Below are positions 7,911 through 14,911 of a DNA stretch of 64,000 nucleotides, piece by piece; the first letter of the stretch is position 1, and the number at the start of each line of letters is the position of its first letter. Origin of the DNA: Phycisphaerales bacterium (GTDB lineage: Bacteria > Planctomycetota > Phycisphaerae > Phycisphaerales > UBA1924). The stretch is from contig JALUWX010000021.1 of assembly GCA_027019265.1 (NCBI GenBank), positions 28,475 through 92,474 on the forward strand, read 5' to 3'. The notes under the pieces were generated by a model, which was not told the origin of the DNA, searched no databases, and was given only the letters and a program-made list of their open reading frames with translations. The position numbers were made by a program, and so were the translations under genes.

Positions 7911-9191
7911 TTACGGACAACCGGCAGAGAGCGCGGAGAGGAAGGCGCTGACGTCGAAGAAGTCGAACTGCCCGTCGCTGTTGAAGTCGGCGGCCGGATC
8001 GTTCGAGCTCAGGAGCATCAGGAACGCGCTGACATCGAAGAAGTCGAGTTCCCCGAAGGGCTCCGCGACATCGGCGATGCTGCACGGACCGATCGCGCCG
8101 TTCTGGTTCAGATAGATGGAGACATCGTTGCTGTCTCGGTTCACGATCGCGATGTCGAGCCCACCGTTCGCGTCGATGTCGCCCATCGCGATGTTCCCGG
8201 GACGGGTCCCTGCGGTTTCGACAACCCCCGCACCGAACACACCTGCGCCGGTGTTCTCGAGGGTGCTCATCGTGTTGGAGTCCTGGTGGGTGGTGACGAG
8301 ATCGAGATCGCCGTCGTTGTCGAGGTCCGCGGCGGCGATTCCGCCGACGTTCGCGCCCCCGGTCGGGGAGTCCGTCCGTGCACCCATCCCGGCGCCGCTG
8401 TTGAGCCACACGCTCGCGACATTGAGGAAGTCATCGCTGACCGCGGCGGCGAGGTCATCGAGCCCGTCCCCGTTGAGGTCGGCGCTCACGAGCCCGTCGG
8501 GACGCGCGATCGGGTTGACGGGGAGCGATTGGGCGATGGCGTAGCCCGAAGCGCCCGAGTGGATGTTGACGACCCGTCCGTCGTGCTCGCTTACGGCGAC
8601 ATCCGCGATCCCGTCGCCTGTGAAGTCGCCGATGGCGGCGGATCGGGGTTCGGGTCCGGCCGGGAAGCTCGAGGCGCTGAGGGTGCCCGCGCTGTTGGTG
8701 AGCACGGTGAAGGACATCCCGTCCCGGTTCGCGGTGACGAAATCGTCGTCGCCGTCGCCGTCGATATCGCCGACGGCGAGGTCGATCGGCTCAGCACCGA
8801 CCCCGACGAACGGGCCGGCGGTGAAGAGCCCGGCGGTGTTGGAGTACACCTGGACCGAGTTGATGTTGTTGAGGACGACGACCAGATCGGTGTCGCCGTC
8901 GTTGTCCACATCCGATGCGATGAGGTCGTTCGCGCCGGTCCCCGCGCCCGTGGGGTAGGTGGCGCCGAGGGTGAGCGATCCGGCGTTGTTCGTGTAGATC
9001 TCGATCTTGTCGATGGTGTCGCTGGTGACGGCCATGTCGGTGTCGCCGTCGTTGTCGAAGTCCCCGAACGCAACACCCGACGGGCGTTGACCCGTGAGCA
9101 TCGAGGTTGGGGGCGCGAACATGGGCGCTCCGAGGGTGGTGCCGGCGATGAGGGAGATCATCGCGAGCTGTGTGGTTTGGGTGAGATTCAT
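7911..9191 (-). CDS. Secreted FG-GAP/VCBS-repeat protein with dockerin-like module
   Basis: 426 residues. The signal peptide is MNLTQTTQLAMISLIAGTTLG and a GAAAGGA ribosome-binding site precedes the ATG. Seven or so repeats carry calcium-binding loops: DFDNDGDTDMAV, DVDNDGDTDLVV, DIDGDGDDDFVT, DFTGDGIADVAV, DLNGDGLDDLAA, DLDNDGDLDLVT and DIDANGGLDIAI. This is a seven-bladed FG-GAP beta-propeller pattern typical of adhesion or surface proteins. The C-terminal module is longer than its five relatives: the first half is ELDFFDVSAFLMLL and the second DFNSDGQFDFFDVSAFLSALSAGCP. It diverges from the pseudopilin gene and is transcribed towards the cytochrome operon. A degenerate sigma-54-like site lies upstream. 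Confidence 0.9.
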   Translation of the reverse strand: MNLTQTTQLAMISLIAGTTLGAPMFAPPTSMLTGQRPSGVAFGDFDNDGDTDMAVTSDTIDKIEIYTNNAGSLTLGATYPTGAGTGANDLIASDVDNDGDTDLVVVLNNINSVQVYSNTAGLFTAGPFVGVGAEPIDLAVGDIDGDGDDDFVTANRDGMSFTVLTNSAGTLSASSFPAGPEPRSAAIGDFTGDGIADVAVSEHDGRVVNIHSGASGYAIAQSLPVNPIARPDGLVSADLNGDGLDDLAAAVSDDFLNVASVWLNSGAGMGARTDSPTGGANVGGIAAADLDNDGDLDLVTTHQDSNTMSTLENTGAGVFGAGVVETAGTRPGNIAMGDIDANGGLDIAIVNRDSNDVSIYLNQNGAIGPCSIADVAEPFGELDFFDVSAFLMLLSSNDPAADFNSDGQFDFFDVSAFLSALSAGCP

Positions 9192-9294
9192 CTGTCTGTC
9201 CTTTCGTGTGGGTGTTGAGAGACGAGTGTGTGATGTACGTGCCGGCGCTGTTTGATCGGGTCAGGAACACGTGGCGCCGACGGGGAGCGGCCTT

Positions 9295-9312
9295 TACACA
9301 CGGCGTGCCAAA
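9295..9312 (-). promoter_or_regulatory. Degenerate sigma-54-like promoter before the FG-GAP gene
   Basis: On the minus strand TTTGGCACG is a perfect -24 element, but at the -12 position the sequence is GTGTA instead of TTGCA, with GT where GC is expected. It may be weak or inactive. TGGCC-type repeats lie further upstream at 9407-9440. Confidence 0.35.
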
Positions 9313-9406
9313 CGCGAAAGGCGGCGATGGAAGGGGCGATCAGTTCGGAGAAGCAGCGCGGGTTGGATAGGGGAGGCCGGGGGTGGTGACGAGCTTTGGT
9401 CCATGC

Positions 9407-9440
9407 TGGCCTTGGCTCAGGGTGGCCAAAACTGTCGCCA
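9407..9440. promoter_or_regulatory. Cluster of TGGCC(A/T) sites between divergent genes
   Basis: TGGCCT (9407-9412), TGGCCA (9423-9428) and TCGCCA (9435-9440) sit in the 329-bp gap between the FG-GAP gene and the pseudopilin gene. They lie 120-160 bases upstream of the degenerate sigma-54 site's start point. Apart from this and the two promoter motifs, I see nothing else in the gap. Confidence 0.3.
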
Positions 9441-9508
9441 ATCGTGTTGTGAGGGCGTTTTCTCAGCCCGATCCCGACGACGTGATTCCATCGGGGATCC
9501 AGAACCGG

Positions 9509-9514
9509 TACGAT
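9509..9514 (+). promoter_or_regulatory. TACGAT -10 box, probable leaderless start of pseudopilin
   Basis: TACGAT lies six bases before the ATG at 9521, with no Shine-Dalgarno between. The same box at the same kind of spacing precedes the genes at 10316 and 19419. Confidence 0.5.
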
Positions 9515-9520
9515 CTGGGT

Positions 9521-10300
9521 ATGCAGATCCGTGGGGATTCTCGGAGGTCGGGTTGTCGCGCCTTCACGCTCGTTGAGCTGATGGTCGTGGTTTCGATCAT
9601 CGCGATCCTGATCGGGATCCTCGCGCCGACGATCCGGGGAGCGATGGCGCGGGCCCGCGCGTTCAAATGTCAGATGGCGCAGCGCTCGGTCGCGTTCGAT
9701 TTCGCGATCTTCGCCGACCCCGAACTCCACGGCGATCGTGGTGACGACGGGAACAGGAATACCTTCTTTATCGAGACGTTCCAGGAGAGCCAGTACGGGG
9801 TGGACGAGTTCTGGCGCTGGGGTGAGCACCTCGGATCGATCGAACTCCCCGATGCGCAGGGGAACGACCCGATGCGCTGTCCCGAGGTCCGGGTCCCCAT
9901 GCGCCTGCGGAGCGACCTTGCGTGCTCGAACGGCGCGGTCGGTCCTGCGCCGAGTGTCTCCTTTGCGTTCAACGCGCGTCTCCATCGCGCCGAGATCACG
10001 GATTCGCGGGGGCGTCCCCGCGCGGTCCAGGTCCCGATGCGCCCCGATATCCTGGGACGCACGGATGTGCCGCTGCTGCTCGATGTGGACGGGGTCCTCG
10101 CCGGTGATCGTGGAGTGAACCCGGTCTTTATCGCGCCCGCGTTGGATTCGTTGGGTCCCTACGCCGACAACCGGCTCTGGTATCCCGGGCTCCGACACTC
10201 CGGGAAAGCGAATGTCGCGTTCATCGACGGGCATGTGGAGTCCTCGTCGTCGCCGGATCGCGAGAAGGGATGGGACTGGGCGTACCAGCCCGGATCCTGA
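9521..10300 (+). CDS. Type II secretion/type IV pilin-like pseudopilin with H-X9-DG motif
   Basis: 259 residues from the ATG at 9521. A short positive leader (MQIRGDSRRSGCRA) is followed by the prepilin signature FTLVELMVVVSIIAILIGIL, with the conserved Glu five residues after the predicted cleavage site. The C-terminal part has HSGKANVAFIDGH, the H-X9-DG motif common in planctomycete pilin-like proteins. Such proteins are cleaved and methylated by prepilin peptidase and assemble in the inner membrane into pseudopili for type II secretion. The start has no ribosome-binding site but a TACGAT box six bases upstream. Position among dockerin-tailed exoproteins suggests, but does not prove, a role in their export. 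Confidence 0.88.
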   Translation: MQIRGDSRRSGCRAFTLVELMVVVSIIAILIGILAPTIRGAMARARAFKCQMAQRSVAFDFAIFADPELHGDRGDDGNRNTFFIETFQESQYGVDEFWRWGEHLGSIELPDAQGNDPMRCPEVRVPMRLRSDLACSNGAVGPAPSVSFAFNARLHRAEITDSRGRPRAVQVPMRPDILGRTDVPLLLDVDGVLAGDRGVNPVFIAPALDSLGPYADNRLWYPGLRHSGKANVAFIDGHVESSSSPDREKGWDWAYQPGS

Positions 10301-10304
10301 TCCG

Positions 10305-10310
10305 TACGAT
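10305..10310 (+). promoter_or_regulatory. TACGAT -10 box, probable leaderless start of sensor kinase
   Basis: TACGAT is followed by five bases and the GTG at 10316. No -35 element is evident and no ribosome-binding site is present. The box lies between the pseudopilin stop and the kinase start. Confidence 0.45.
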
Positions 10311-10315
10311 CCGCC

Positions 10316-11785
10316 GTGTCGATCCGCGCGAAGTTCTCGATCATCCTGGCGCTCCTCGGGCTGACCCTGTGCGCGAATGTTTCGTTGAGTGTGTGGGCGA
10401 TCCGGTTTCTGGAGCGGGAGCTCGCTTGGCCGCTGGAATCAATCCAGCCCGTGCTCGGTGCGTTGCACGATGTGAAGCGCATGGGGGAGGACTCGTCGGA
10501 GCTGATCGGGGGCGGGCGGACGGGCTCGCTCGATCCGGGCTCGACCCGGTTCCATGAGCATGCGGAACATGTCGTTGAGATCGAACGGGACGCGCTCGAA
10601 GAGATCGAGCAGCTCGACGCGATCCCGACGGCGCTTGTTCGTTCGGGGGTCTCGACGACCCAGAACCTGAAGGAACGATCACTCCGGATCGTCGAGCTCG
10701 CTGAGCGATGGCGGGTTTCGGACGAAGATCGGGAGCGGATGGAACTGCTGGCGCGGATCGGTGAGCGGCACGAGTTGATCGAGCGGATCGAGGGGAGGAT
10801 CATCCAGGATGCGCGACTCGCCGCGGACTACGGGGATCGGCTCAGAGTCGCGGTGTACACCATCATCGTGGTGTCCGTGCTCGGCGTGCTCCTGAGCGCC
10901 TTCATCGCGGCGATCCTCGTCCGGCGTTGGATCCTCGAGCCCGTGGGGACCCTGAAGCTCGGGGCGCAGCGATTCGCGCAGGGCGCGTTCGATCATCGGA
11001 TCCGTGTCCGTTCGCGCGACGAGCTGGGTGAGCTCGGACGAGAGTTCAACGAGATGGCGCGGACGATCATGGTGATGCAGGACGAACGGATCGAGCGCGA
11101 ACGGCTCGCGGCGATGGGTGAGGTGGCGCAGCGCACGGTCCACAACCTCCGGACCCCGCTCTCCGGGATCCGAGCGCTCGCGGAATCAACGCGCGACGAG
11201 CTCGACCCCGGGTCGGACCTCATCGAGCTCCAGGAACGGATCATTGAACGGGTCGATGGGTTCGAGGGCTGGCTCCAGGGGATGCTCCGGGTGTCGTCGC
11301 CGATCGAGCTGGATCTCGTCCCGTGCGATCCGGGTGTGATCGCGCGGAAGGTGATCGACGCGCATGAGCCGTCCGCTTTGAAGAATGGTGTGACCCTCTC
11401 GCTCGAGCAGACGGATGCACCCGCGCGGGTCATCGCGGATCCGGTCCATCTCGAGCACGCGCTGACGGCGCTCGTCAGCAACGCGATCGATTTCACGGAG
11501 AGCGGGGGTGCTGTTCGGGTCGTTCTTGGGTCCTATCACCACGGAAAGTGGACGATCCGGGTCGAAGATGAAGGATCTGGGATCAAACCCGATGTGCTGG
11601 GATCCATCTTTCGGCCATACTTTACGACGAGGAAGTCCGGGACTGGCATCGGTCTTGCAATGGTCAAGCGGATCATCGATCAGCACCAGGGCGAGATCAG
11701 CGTGACCTCCCCGTGCAACCCCGATTCCGGGCTCGGAACCGTATTCGAGTGCCGGCTTCCCGTCGATCCCCGTGGTGGGGACTGA
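10316..11785 (+). CDS. Membrane sensor histidine kinase (NtrB-like)
   Basis: 489 residues, GTG start. A first membrane segment (about 7-27) and a second (about 180-203) enclose a helical extracytoplasmic sensor of about 150 residues. HAMP follows (about 204-258), then the phospho-acceptor helix with VHNLRTPLSG (His about 276), and a HATPase domain with N box LVSNAIDFT, G1 VEDEGSGI, F region FRPYFTTRKSG and G2 GTGIGLAMV. The HNLRTP form resembles NtrB-type kinases that partner with sigma-54 activators, and the next gene encodes exactly such a regulator 38 bp downstream. The pair should form a two-component system. The signal is unknown. Confidence 0.93.
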   Translation: MSIRAKFSIILALLGLTLCANVSLSVWAIRFLERELAWPLESIQPVLGALHDVKRMGEDSSELIGGGRTGSLDPGSTRFHEHAEHVVEIERDALEEIEQLDAIPTALVRSGVSTTQNLKERSLRIVELAERWRVSDEDRERMELLARIGERHELIERIEGRIIQDARLAADYGDRLRVAVYTIIVVSVLGVLLSAFIAAILVRRWILEPVGTLKLGAQRFAQGAFDHRIRVRSRDELGELGREFNEMARTIMVMQDERIERERLAAMGEVAQRTVHNLRTPLSGIRALAESTRDELDPGSDLIELQERIIERVDGFEGWLQGMLRVSSPIELDLVPCDPGVIARKVIDAHEPSALKNGVTLSLEQTDAPARVIADPVHLEHALTALVSNAIDFTESGGAVRVVLGSYHHGKWTIRVEDEGSGIKPDVLGSIFRPYFTTRKSGTGIGLAMVKRIIDQHQGEISVTSPCNPDSGLGTVFECRLPVDPRGGD

Positions 11786-11792
11786 CCCAGCG

Positions 11793-11830
11793 TGGCCAGG
11801 ATAGGCCCCGAGGCGGAGCAGTATTGGCCA
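11793..11830. promoter_or_regulatory. TGGCCA pair around the regulator start
   Basis: TGGCCA occurs at 11793-11798 and 11825-11830, the second overlapping the TTG start region of the NtrC-family gene. If the regulator binds this motif, this would allow autoregulation. This is an inference from position only. Confidence 0.25.
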
Positions 11831-13038
11831 GTATCCTGCTCATCGAGGACGACGAGACGCTGCGACTGACGATCGGGCGTGCGTTGTCTCGGAGTTCGCA
11901 CGACGTGGTTGGGGTGGAATCGATCGACGAAGCGCGGTCGAGGTTCTCCACGATGTCGTGCGATCTCGTGATCACGGACGTTCATCTCGGAGAAGACTCC
12001 GGGATCGACTTCGTCGAGGAGCTCCGTTCCCAGGGGTTCGACGGCGGGATCATCGTGATGACGGCGTACGCGACGGTCGATGATGCGGTCCGCGCGATGA
12101 AACTCGGCGCTGACGATTATCTCCAGAAACCCGTCCGGCTCGATGAGTTGATGCTCCTGACGGATCGATTGCTTGAGCGCCGGCGCGAATCGAAGCAGCT
12201 CCGTTTGTATCAGCGGCTCGAGCGGACCCGCTCGTCGATGGAGCGCCCGATCGGTTCGTCTGAGTCTTGGATCCGGACACTCGAACTCGCGGAACGTCTC
12301 GCGAAGATCCCGGTTGTCAATCGCGCCGAGGACCTCGGGAGCGACAGCGGGGGCGCGGTGACCACTGTGCTGATCACGGGGGAGACGGGCGCCGGGAAGG
12401 GAGTGCTCGCGCGTCACCTGCACAACGCGAGCGCGGAATCGGATCGCCCGTTCGTTCACGTGAACTGCACGGCGCTCCCGTCCACCCTGATTGAATCCGA
12501 GCTGTTCGGGCATGTGAAGGGCGCATTCACGGACGCGAAGGAAGCGCGTGAGGGGCTCTTCGAGATGGCCGACGGGGGGACGATTTTCCTCGACGAGATC
12601 GGTGATCTCCCGCTCGACCTCCAAGCGAAGCTGCTGACGGTGATCGAGCAGGGTCGGATCCGGCGCGTGGGATCGACGAAGGAGCACGCGATCCGTGTCC
12701 GTGTGTTGTGCGCGACGAATCACGACCTCGATCAGAAGGTCAAGGACGGCGCATTCCGAGAAGATCTGCTGTACCGGATCAATGCGTTCACGATCACAAT
12801 CCCGGCGCTGCGCGAACGCAAGGGCGATGCGCTGCTGATCGCGGAGCACCTGATCGATCGTTTGTGCAGAGAATACGGGATCGAGGCGCTGGACCTGAGC
12901 GACGAGGCACGTCGGACCATCGGGTCGCACCCGTGGTCGGGGAACGTGCGCGAGCTCTTCAATGTCATGCAGCGCGCCGTGATGCTCTGCGATACGGGTG
13001 AGATCGGGGTTCGTGATCTCTCGCTTCGTCCGGATTAG
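11824..13038 (+). CDS. NtrC-family sigma-54 response regulator, ended by an amber codon before its HTH domain
   Basis: 404 residues up to TAG (13036-13038). The start is taken as TTG 11824, which follows GAGGCGGAG; the next in-frame ATGs lie inside the receiver domain. Receiver domain: IEDDE acidic pocket, VITDVHLGED with phospho-acceptor Asp 52, TAYA and the KP Lys. The AAA+ domain has Walker A GETGAGKG (about 186-193), ESELFGHVKGAFTDA (the sigma-54 contact loop, with Asp in place of the second Gly of GAFTGA), Walker B GGTIFLDEIG, LRERKGD and the sensor II region HPWSGNVREL. It ends in LSLRPD. The same frame continues after the TAG into an intact Fis-type HTH (13039-13272). Forms lacking the HTH could still act from solution, as known for FlgR and CtcC. 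It is paired with the upstream kinase. Confidence 0.88.
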   Translation: MASILLIEDDETLRLTIGRALSRSSHDVVGVESIDEARSRFSTMSCDLVITDVHLGEDSGIDFVEELRSQGFDGGIIVMTAYATVDDAVRAMKLGADDYLQKPVRLDELMLLTDRLLERRRESKQLRLYQRLERTRSSMERPIGSSESWIRTLELAERLAKIPVVNRAEDLGSDSGGAVTTVLITGETGAGKGVLARHLHNASAESDRPFVHVNCTALPSTLIESELFGHVKGAFTDAKEAREGLFEMADGGTIFLDEIGDLPLDLQAKLLTVIEQGRIRRVGSTKEHAIRVRVLCATNHDLDQKVKDGAFREDLLYRINAFTITIPALRERKGDALLIAEHLIDRLCREYGIEALDLSDEARRTIGSHPWSGNVRELFNVMQRAVMLCDTGEIGVRDLSLRPD

Positions 13039-13272
13039 GTCGCGGATTCGGAGTCGGGCACGGGGCCGGGGGGCGCGATCCGCTTTGACTTTGTCAACGG
13101 CCCGCACAGCGCGGACGAGATCGAGAAAATGCTCATGCTCCAGGCGCTCGAGCACACACGGGGGAACGTGTCGAAAGCGGCTCGCTTGATCGGGATGCAG
13201 CGCTCGAGTTTCCGGTACCGGATCGATCGGTACGGGCTCGGGGCCGCCGTTCAGGAGATCGTGTCCCGATGA
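13039..13272 (+). other. Fis-type HTH of the regulator, in frame after the amber codon
   Basis: This stretch continues the reading frame of the NtrC-family regulator for 77 codons to TGA. After a short linker (VADSESGTGPGGAIRF) it has HSADEIEKMLMLQALEHTRG and NVSKAARLIGMQRSSFRYRI, the classic Fis-family helix-turn-helix that ends NtrC proteins. No further stop or frameshift is present, and the TGA overlaps the next gene's ATG as ATGA, so ribosomes reaching this stop would be coupled to the dockerin gene. Options are a recent nonsense mutation, a sequencing error, amber readthrough, or separate translation from an internal start (in-frame ATG at about 13129, inside the domain). The sequence cannot decide. 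Confidence 0.85.
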
Positions 13273-14708
13273 GAACCGCACAGATCATCATGCTCGGGTG
13301 CTGCGCCTCGATCGTCTGCGCGTCGGGTGGGAGCGGGTTCTGGTCCGACCCGATCGGGGACGCGCTGATCCGTCGGACGGATGTCGGGAACGATGCGCCC
13401 CTCCCCCCCGGGTTCGAGCCCATCGATCTGATCTCTGTTGATGTGCAGGGGTGGATCCCGAACGATCCGGTGAACGACCCGTACACGGGGGTGGTGGAGA
13501 GCGAGAAGGCGGACATCGTTCGGATCGTCGTGACCCTCGATGGGCTCGTCGCGCCACCCGGCCCGTTGGCGATCGATGACTCTCCCTACGACCCGTATCG
13601 GTACGGGGCGCGCCCGATCTACGGCGCGATCGAGATCGACATCGATGACCAGAAGAACAGCGGCGGCGAGCTCATGCCGATCGCAAGGAATCGCTATCTC
13701 GCGAACGTCGGGCGTTTCGGGATGAGCCCTCAAGGGTCGATCTCCGAGCGGATCATCCGGAGCGCGGACGATGTCGATTCCAATATTTATACCCTCCCTC
13801 AGTTCGAGCGGACCGGGGGCGAGTTCGCGCTGACGTTGTGCGGGTGCTTCACCCCGACGATCGTGTCTCAGGGCGGGGACATGGACGACGACTTCGACCC
13901 GGGTGAGACCTGGATCGTGTCGGGACGCTTCTTCGAGCGGTTCGTCTCATTTGCGCCCGAGTCCGGATTGTTCGGGGGGTCGGGGGACGGTCAGTTTGAT
14001 CCCATCGTGGACCTCCGATTTGCTCATGACACGATGAACGATCGGACGACGATCACGTTCGTGTTCCCCATCACCAACCAGGGGGCCGCGACGCTCACGG
14101 GAGAGACGTTCCAGAACATGGATTTCAGTCTCTTGAACCATACCTCGATCGAGGAAGCGCTCGATGACCTGATCCTCGGCGCGGACTTCACGATCGGGGC
14201 GCTCAACGTGCTCTGTGAGCAGTGGAAGGGTGAGGAGTTCGACGACTTCCAGAAACCCAGAGACTGGGGGATCAACGCGTTGATCGGGACCGCGCCGCTT
14301 GTCTCGGATCCGACCGCGCTCTTCGTCTGGACGGATACGGGGTTCAACGAGGTCTTCGCGGATCTCAACGACGACGATCTGAGCGATTCATTCGACGAAA
14401 CAGCGCTCCTCGATCGGATCGCGCTCCTCGACGGCACGAGCGATGACGCTGATTCAACCGTCAACGGCGAAGTCGCGATCCCGGACTTTGGGTTTGCGTT
14501 CGATCTCGCGGATCTCGACGGGGATGGGATCATCACGCCGGATGACTTCCCGAACGTCTGTGCCGCGGACCTGACGGGAGACGGTGCGCTCGACTTCTTC
14601 GATCTGAGTGCGCTGCTTCAGGGTCAGGTCGATTGGAACGGCGACACCACGTTCGACTTCTTCGATATCAGCTCGTACCTGTCGGCGTTCGGTGCCGGGT
14701 GTCCGTGA
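13269..14708 (+). CDS. Secreted protein with GC-type dockerin-like module, family unknown
   Basis: 479 residues. The signal peptide is MRTAQIIMLGCCASIVCASGG. Its start overlaps the stop of the preceding HTH frame (ATGA), so it belongs to the kinase/regulator operon. The main body (about 25-440) is acidic and shows no domain I recognise; several lines read like a described-event layout (SGRFFERFVSF, TFVFPITNQGAATLTG, DDDLSDSFDETALLD) consistent with a beta-rich extracellular domain. The C-terminus has ADLDGDGIITPDDF and then the paired-loop module from CAADLTGDGALDFFDLS to YLSAFGAGCP. Linkage to the regulator suggests it is a target or accessory of the same secretion system. Confidence 0.85.
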   Translation: MRTAQIIMLGCCASIVCASGGSGFWSDPIGDALIRRTDVGNDAPLPPGFEPIDLISVDVQGWIPNDPVNDPYTGVVESEKADIVRIVVTLDGLVAPPGPLAIDDSPYDPYRYGARPIYGAIEIDIDDQKNSGGELMPIARNRYLANVGRFGMSPQGSISERIIRSADDVDSNIYTLPQFERTGGEFALTLCGCFTPTIVSQGGDMDDDFDPGETWIVSGRFFERFVSFAPESGLFGGSGDGQFDPIVDLRFAHDTMNDRTTITFVFPITNQGAATLTGETFQNMDFSLLNHTSIEEALDDLILGADFTIGALNVLCEQWKGEEFDDFQKPRDWGINALIGTAPLVSDPTALFVWTDTGFNEVFADLNDDDLSDSFDETALLDRIALLDGTSDDADSTVNGEVAIPDFGFAFDLADLDGDGIITPDDFPNVCAADLTGDGALDFFDLSALLQGQVDWNGDTTFDFFDISSYLSAFGAGCP

Positions 14709-14735
14709 CTGCGCTGACCACGGTGTGAGCGGGGG

Positions 14736-14753
14736 CGGCCACAATATTGGCCA
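14736..14753. promoter_or_regulatory. Inverted GGCCA/TGGCC element, candidate activator site
   Basis: GGCCA (14737-14741) and TGGCC (14748-14752) form an inverted repeat around CAATAT, about 120-135 bases upstream of the start point predicted for the sigma-54 promoter at 14844-14860. Confidence 0.4.
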
Positions 14754-14843
14754 TTTGCGGAATCGTGCGCCGTTTCAACATCGAGCGATCGGTTCTGTAT
14801 GTGCGGGATGATAAAATAGACATAGATATCCGAAAATATTCGT

Positions 14844-14860
14844 TTGGCACGTGTCTTGCA
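14844..14860 (+). promoter_or_regulatory. Sigma-54 (-24/-12) promoter of the dockerin gene pair
   Basis: TTGGCACGTGTCTTGCA matches the sigma-54 consensus TTGGCACG-N4-TTGCA at every conserved position, with GG and GC ten bases apart. Predicted start near 14871 gives a leader of about 40 nt with AAGAAAGGA before the ATG at 14912. The NtrC-family regulator gene lies just upstream. Confidence 0.85.
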
Positions 14861-14911
14861 AATGTGCACACACCATGCGAGTCGGATGACTCGTTAAGAA
14901 AGGAACGCACC

